Of a stretch of DNA of 64,000 nucleotides, positions 55,801-61,800 are shown one piece after another. The notes under the pieces were generated by a model that saw only the letters and a program-made list of their open reading frames with translations, was not told where the DNA came from and did no database searches. Each line of letters starts with the position of its first letter. Position 1 is the stretch's first letter. Origin of the DNA: Pyrocephalus nanus (Eukaryota; Chordata; Aves; Passeriformes; Tyrannidae). Where the stretch lies: assembly GCA_038380795.1 (NCBI GenBank), contig CM076267.1:20296001-20360000 (forward strand), in the 5' to 3' direction. Position numbers and translations under genes: made by a program.

Positions 55801-58800
55801 GAGTGTAACAGAGATGTGCCTGAAATGTTACAATACATCTAGTGTTTTCTGTGGGCAGAGCACTGAACTGATGACTTCTTGCAACCCTTGCCCCATGATT
55901 TGCTGTGATTTCAGTGATTGATTGTTTCCCGGTAAAGCTCGTTCTTCTATTGGGGATATTTGATCAGTCAAATATGTCTTCAGTAGAATTATAGTTAGGA
56001 CAATTTTCAAATAATTATTTTTTTACTATGGGCCTTCAACTACAGAAATGTGGTATAAGGAACTATGAAGAGAAAGGTGTAATAAGTAAGAAATAAGACT
56101 TGTAATAATTTTTTTTTTTTTTACAACTGAAAATTTTTAATACATTCCAAGTTTCAGCTGCAAGCCTAAAAATGAATAAAAAGGCAATGTTGATTAACAT
56201 TACAAATTAAAATATAATCAAGCATTACGTAGTGTTTACAAACATCTACCTCCTGCTTAAATAGTTACAGTGCAGTTCTCTGTCAAGAGTGTGCATTTTT
56301 TTTATTCTCCTCACTAGTATTCCCTCATGGATCTTTTATCCAAAATGGTTGTTGGACAGCCTCACTTTATCCGCTGCATTAAACCTAATGATGATCGAGA
56401 AGCACTGATGTTTTCTCACGAGAGAGTTCTGTTGCAGCTACGATACACTGGAATTCTGGAAACTGTCAAAATACGTCAAAAAGGGTATTCTCATCGCATC
56501 CTCTTTGATGAGTTTGTAAAAAGGTAAGACTTCTATAATAGGGCTATTTTAAAACTCCATTCTGTAAGGTATGTTCTACATGCAAGTACAAGAAGTTCTA
56601 CAAACATGGTTTGTATGTGTATAGTCTGAATGTCTAATGAGAGCAGGGACTATCAAAGATAAAGACTACAAAAGATCTATGTTCTCTAATGGAGAATAAC
56701 CAGTGGTGACACCAGTGTTCAGTAGCAAACCTGTCCTCGTGATTCCCTCAGTAGAGGCAACCAGTAGAAATTATGCATCCTACTCAGATAATACAGGGAT
56801 TTTGGAAGGTCAGTGACCTTCAGCCATTAAATGAAGAATGTTCATATGCTTAAGAATGAATTGATATAAAAACTTCAGATAGCTTGTACACCATCATAGT
56901 CATTTTTCTTGGACATACCATGACTTATAATCAGATCTCTGGTTATGTGAACCCTTGTCATAGCTGCTATTACTGGCTTTAATACATATTCTCAATCTCA
57001 AGAAGTTATAAATTTATTTCAGGAAATACTGTTGTCTTTATGATGGCAGTATGTTTATATGATCATTATAGTTTCCTCTAGATTTAAAATGTGGTTTCAT
57101 CTAGTATTTGCTGTTTTCCGATGTGTAGGACTGATAATTCAACAATGATCAGAAGCAATCACAGGAGGAACAAGACGTGAATGGCTAAATGAAGCATTTT
57201 CTGATATTTCCTGAACTGTAGGTTGCTCATCCAGACAATATAGAATTAATGAATCTACTGAAAGCAATTCATTCATATGATGCTAGAGGGAAGGAGCTGA
57301 TTATGACAAAGAGGAGACATAAACAGGCCTTTCTAAAATCCAAAGACAGAGTAGATTTATGTGTGTAAATCAGTCACTTGGGCTTGGAAATCTGTGGTCC
57401 GTGCGTTGAGAGATCTTGAATGATAAACCAAAGCTTATTATTTCTGAAAAAATATTAATTTTTATTTATAATATATTAGTACACCAAATGAATATGTAAC
57501 AGGAAAACACTACAGATTATATATCACAGGAAGGACAACTAATATGTTTATTTATCTGTCAAGGCAATTTTATTTTCAGAAATTATCTCCCCCAACTTTT
57601 TTTGTGTTGCATGACTAATTTTAGTATGGTCATCCCATTCTGAAGCATGTTTAAGAGATTTATTTTTCTGATCATTAACATATCTTTGGAACATCCTGAA
57701 GAGGATGAAGGCAGAATTATTAACCTTAACTTTTATTCAATTTACACATAAGTGAACTGAGATTAACTCCACAGAGATTAGTGTAAATTGAGACAAAATT
57801 AAGCCTCCTCTTATCAACAAATCCTTTTCATTCAGAAGTGTGCTGAATTTGAGTAGAACCTTAAAAAGTAATGGTAATAAAGCCGCGCTGACTGTAGCTT
57901 TCCATTCCTACAGATAAGGAAGGGCAAGTTGTGTTTAACATCTTCTCAATTACTCCCGAAGTTTTTAGTCCAACTGGATGTGATTCTTTCAGGAAAGTCA
58001 ACTCGAAAAAGGAAGGGGAGGGGGGGTACATTTAGCAGTTTGCACAGAAGCACAGAAGACTTCCTGAGTTCAGAATATGAACGGGGCAAGAGAGGGGATG
58101 TTCTTGCTCCTTTGTTCATCTCATGCTTGATTTTTAAATGAATTCTATTCTGTTTTGCTCTTGAAAATAAAAACAAACAATACTTTAAAAAGCTATAAAT
58201 GGAACAAGAAACATTTTTCTTCAACTTACAGCCATGACTAGTCAAGTGTTTTTAGGAACTAAGTAGTTGAATACATAAAATGTTTGAGAAAACAGGTCAA
58301 ATGCTAAACAGATTGGCACTTCTTTGTTCATAATCAAAAAGACATTAGGCAAGTATGAAGAAGAGTTTCAAAATGTCAGTAAATGTGAGGATATCAAAGA
58401 TTTTCTAAGGCAGCAAGTTAATTGGTATTTTGATCCTTTTGAGCAACTGAACAACAAAATGGATGAGCCAGCACTTTTTCTCCCTTGATGTTATTAAACA
58501 AATAGGTGTGCTTCTTATCTGCCTGTTCAATAATGCTGTTTTGTAAACTCTTAGCAGGAAATATGAGGACAAAACAATCAAAGGCAGGGAACCAGACCCA
58601 TTCAGGGTTTATCAGGTGGGAGGTAAACAAAAGATAAAGCTCTGTCTAATGTTACTCTTTACTGTCTTCTGTTTTCATGTAGAACAGATTATTTCAGTAT
58701 TGCAAACCTGGATGTGGTTTATTGGGTTAAAAAACAGATGGTGGAGAGAGGGCTTAATTGTAACTCATTCACACAATGTTTCTTCAGCCAAGTATATAAC

Positions 58801-61800
58801 CATCTGTTTTATGTATATAAATATACGTTTTCTTTTTACTTAAAGTAGGAAAATGCAATCTACAGCCCCTGTAAACACTGTATCCCTGTCAAGTCTTAGA
58901 CACTTTGTCTCTGTTGGCCCTGTCTTGTACCCCATGACATCATGGGTCTGTCTTAGTTTGCTGTGAAGCAACATAGCCCCTTTTTCAGGCTGGAATCCCA
59001 GGTTTCAGATACAGATTATTAACTAGATCAGGCCACCAGGTGTGCCTGGCATTGGGGGGTCTCATGGTGACTGTGCACTGCCCAACAGCTAAGGGAGGTA
59101 GGTGTGCGTTCAAGCAGGGACCTGCACTGACGGTCCCACTGGATGGAACACGCCTTGCTGAGTGCCCAGGCCCCTGGAGATTCACATGATGTGAATCATG
59201 TGAATTCACAGGTGTGTCCTTACCACACATCCTCCGGCTGTATACTCCTTTTATATAATGTGGCATATACTGGACAATGGCTTGGAACTTAAGGGACTTG
59301 GTAGGCTAATGGTGCTAAATGCACTTCAAGAATTAAGTGCCTCATAAGCACATAGGAATGTGTTGAGAACTATTGCACAAGTTTCATTTAAGGATTGTCT
59401 TTTTTCTTCCCCGCCTGTAGATGTTATGCATTGAAATTTTTTCGTACTGTATTAAGATGCAAGATACTCTTTTCCTATAAACATTACTGTCTGTTACTCA
59501 GATCATACAGTCATGCAGTACCAGTGCTGTTACTGTAATCTTTAGTTACTGCTGTTACAGTGATCCCAGCTAGGCTGGTTCTGCTTTTTCAATCTCACAG
59601 TGCAAATTTGCATAAGGTCACTGTTAGTACACCTAGTATACAAGGTCACTGTTAGTACACCTAGTATACAAGGTCACTGTTAGTACACCTAGTATACACA
59701 GTCTCTAAACCACCAGTGTTACTTTATATAGTCTCCTGACTATATAAAGCCTCAGTGACCTTAATGAGTCACATTTTGCCTTGAGTGTAGTTAGGAATAA
59801 AAACTGGTGAAACATTGCAAAATCCTGTAAAACATATAACCTCAGTAAGTGCTTTCTTCTAACACCAAAAATTCAGTGGTGATAGACTTGCTTATTATGC
59901 AAAATCAGGGAAGAACTGAATTAAATTAGAAGTCAACAGAATTGCTGCAGAGAAGGAATGCTTTCTTTTTAATTGATGCCTTTTTAATGCAAGCTTACTT
60001 TTAATACTGAGCCTGCACCAAAGCAAAGTTCACAAATGATTTCTAGAAACAAAATTTTAACATTTTCCCCAATATCTTGATTTTAATGTCATCCATTGAA
60101 GTGTTTATTTGTTTCAGTGGCCTTAAGATTCCCCAGGTCTATATAATGTTCCTGTACACTTTAAATATGGTAAACTACTGCACCTTCCATATACACTTTC
60201 TGGACTCCTCTCATTGACAGAACACTGGTTGCCATGCAAAACAGTTGCAGGATGGAGAAGATAGGAAAACTTTAGAAGTGGAAAGTCTGCTAACCACTTA
60301 TGAACAGTTTATGCACAACAGACCAAATTATGTTTTTCTGAGAGTATTTCTGTGATTCTGTGCTTATCTAATGATTTACAGCATAAGTGTTTGGTATCTG
60401 TTACTGAATTTCAAGAGTGTCTTTGTTTTATCATTTTTATTTACATTTTTTCATTCATACACAGCATAGAGTCAAATGTAATTATTTCTGTGAATTCAGA
60501 TTTGAAAGTTTCTGAAAGAGGTGAGATATAACTAATACAAGTTAGAAATTTTTGGAAAATATTTTATGGCTCTGTTAGTTCTAAAAAATTAGATTTTTTT
60601 AAACTTTCCAGCTTCAAGGCTGAGAAGGAACAAACATTTTTGTAATACTGAGAATCTTCCTGCTATTGCTGGTGGTCTGGCTAGAAAGGGATTTTGTCCT
60701 CATGCACTTCATGCTTTTCACATATTCATTCTCCACCTCAGGCTAGTATATTTTAGTACAAAGATTTGTTTTAAAGAGAAAAAGGGTTAATCATTACTAG
60801 TTTGAGTTAATTATGTAGAATTGATGCAGCCTTTAAGTCTGGAATGCAAAGGGAGCCTTAGTAAGAGACACTGGTATAGTAGTTAATGGTGCTGTTGAAA
60901 TGCTATTTATTGAACAATTCCACAGTTCACTCTTTGAAGAGTGGTGAGAAATTGAACCATTTGTTTACCATCAGTTTATCTAAAACCACCAAGACCGAAA
61001 TGCTTTGGCCCTAAACGCATAGTTAATGCATAGCATCATTCTGAAGTTTTCCATATCTTAACATACTTGGATGTTTTGGGCATTTAATCTTAATTCTGCA
61101 TGTCCTAGCTTTGCAGTTGTTGGTCTGAGGTTAAATTCAACTTTTAAAAAAATGTTAGTGCATTCTTAATGACTAGTAAGTACAGTTAATCCCATTTTAG
61201 TGTATGTTTTTTCTGAAGTACTGTTCATGTACATGAAGGATAATATGTAGTGCAGATTAAGAACCACTAGTTAAGAAATACAGAATTCCAGGGTTTCATC
61301 AGGTTTGAGAAATCAGTTCTTCAGAGGAGAAGTTACTTTTCTCTTACATAGTCTTAACTGCTACTGAGAGTGTGATTAGTCAAGTACTTTTAGAAAACAT
61401 GAAGATGAGTTACAAATAGGAAATTTTCAAGCAGGATGTATAACCTAGGAAAATAATATATTTTTGCACAAATATATGCATGTTTATGAAATAGCATGTG
61501 AAGGACCATAAACTTTATTTTTAAAAATAGAAATGAAAGTATTGGTTTAACGTAGAAGAACATTGAAATATTCCTAACTACTGCATTTTGTGCTGGAATA
61601 ACAAATGCAAATACGGAAATAAAAAAGTAGAGTTGAGAAATTTTCATCTCATCTGAAAGCAAATGTGATTTTTAGCTCCACTTTTCTGAAATTAAATTTC
61701 TGGTTTCTTGGTGATATGTTGCAAGTAGAGGTCACTGTGATCTCTGCACAGTAGATTTACAGAAGTATGACAGAGATGAAATTAGGCCAATAAATCAAAA

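Noticed and set aside
59614..59697. The 28-bp repeat as a CRISPR array
   Set aside because: Although 28 bases is a typical CRISPR repeat length, the copies abut with no spacers and lie in a vertebrate intron.
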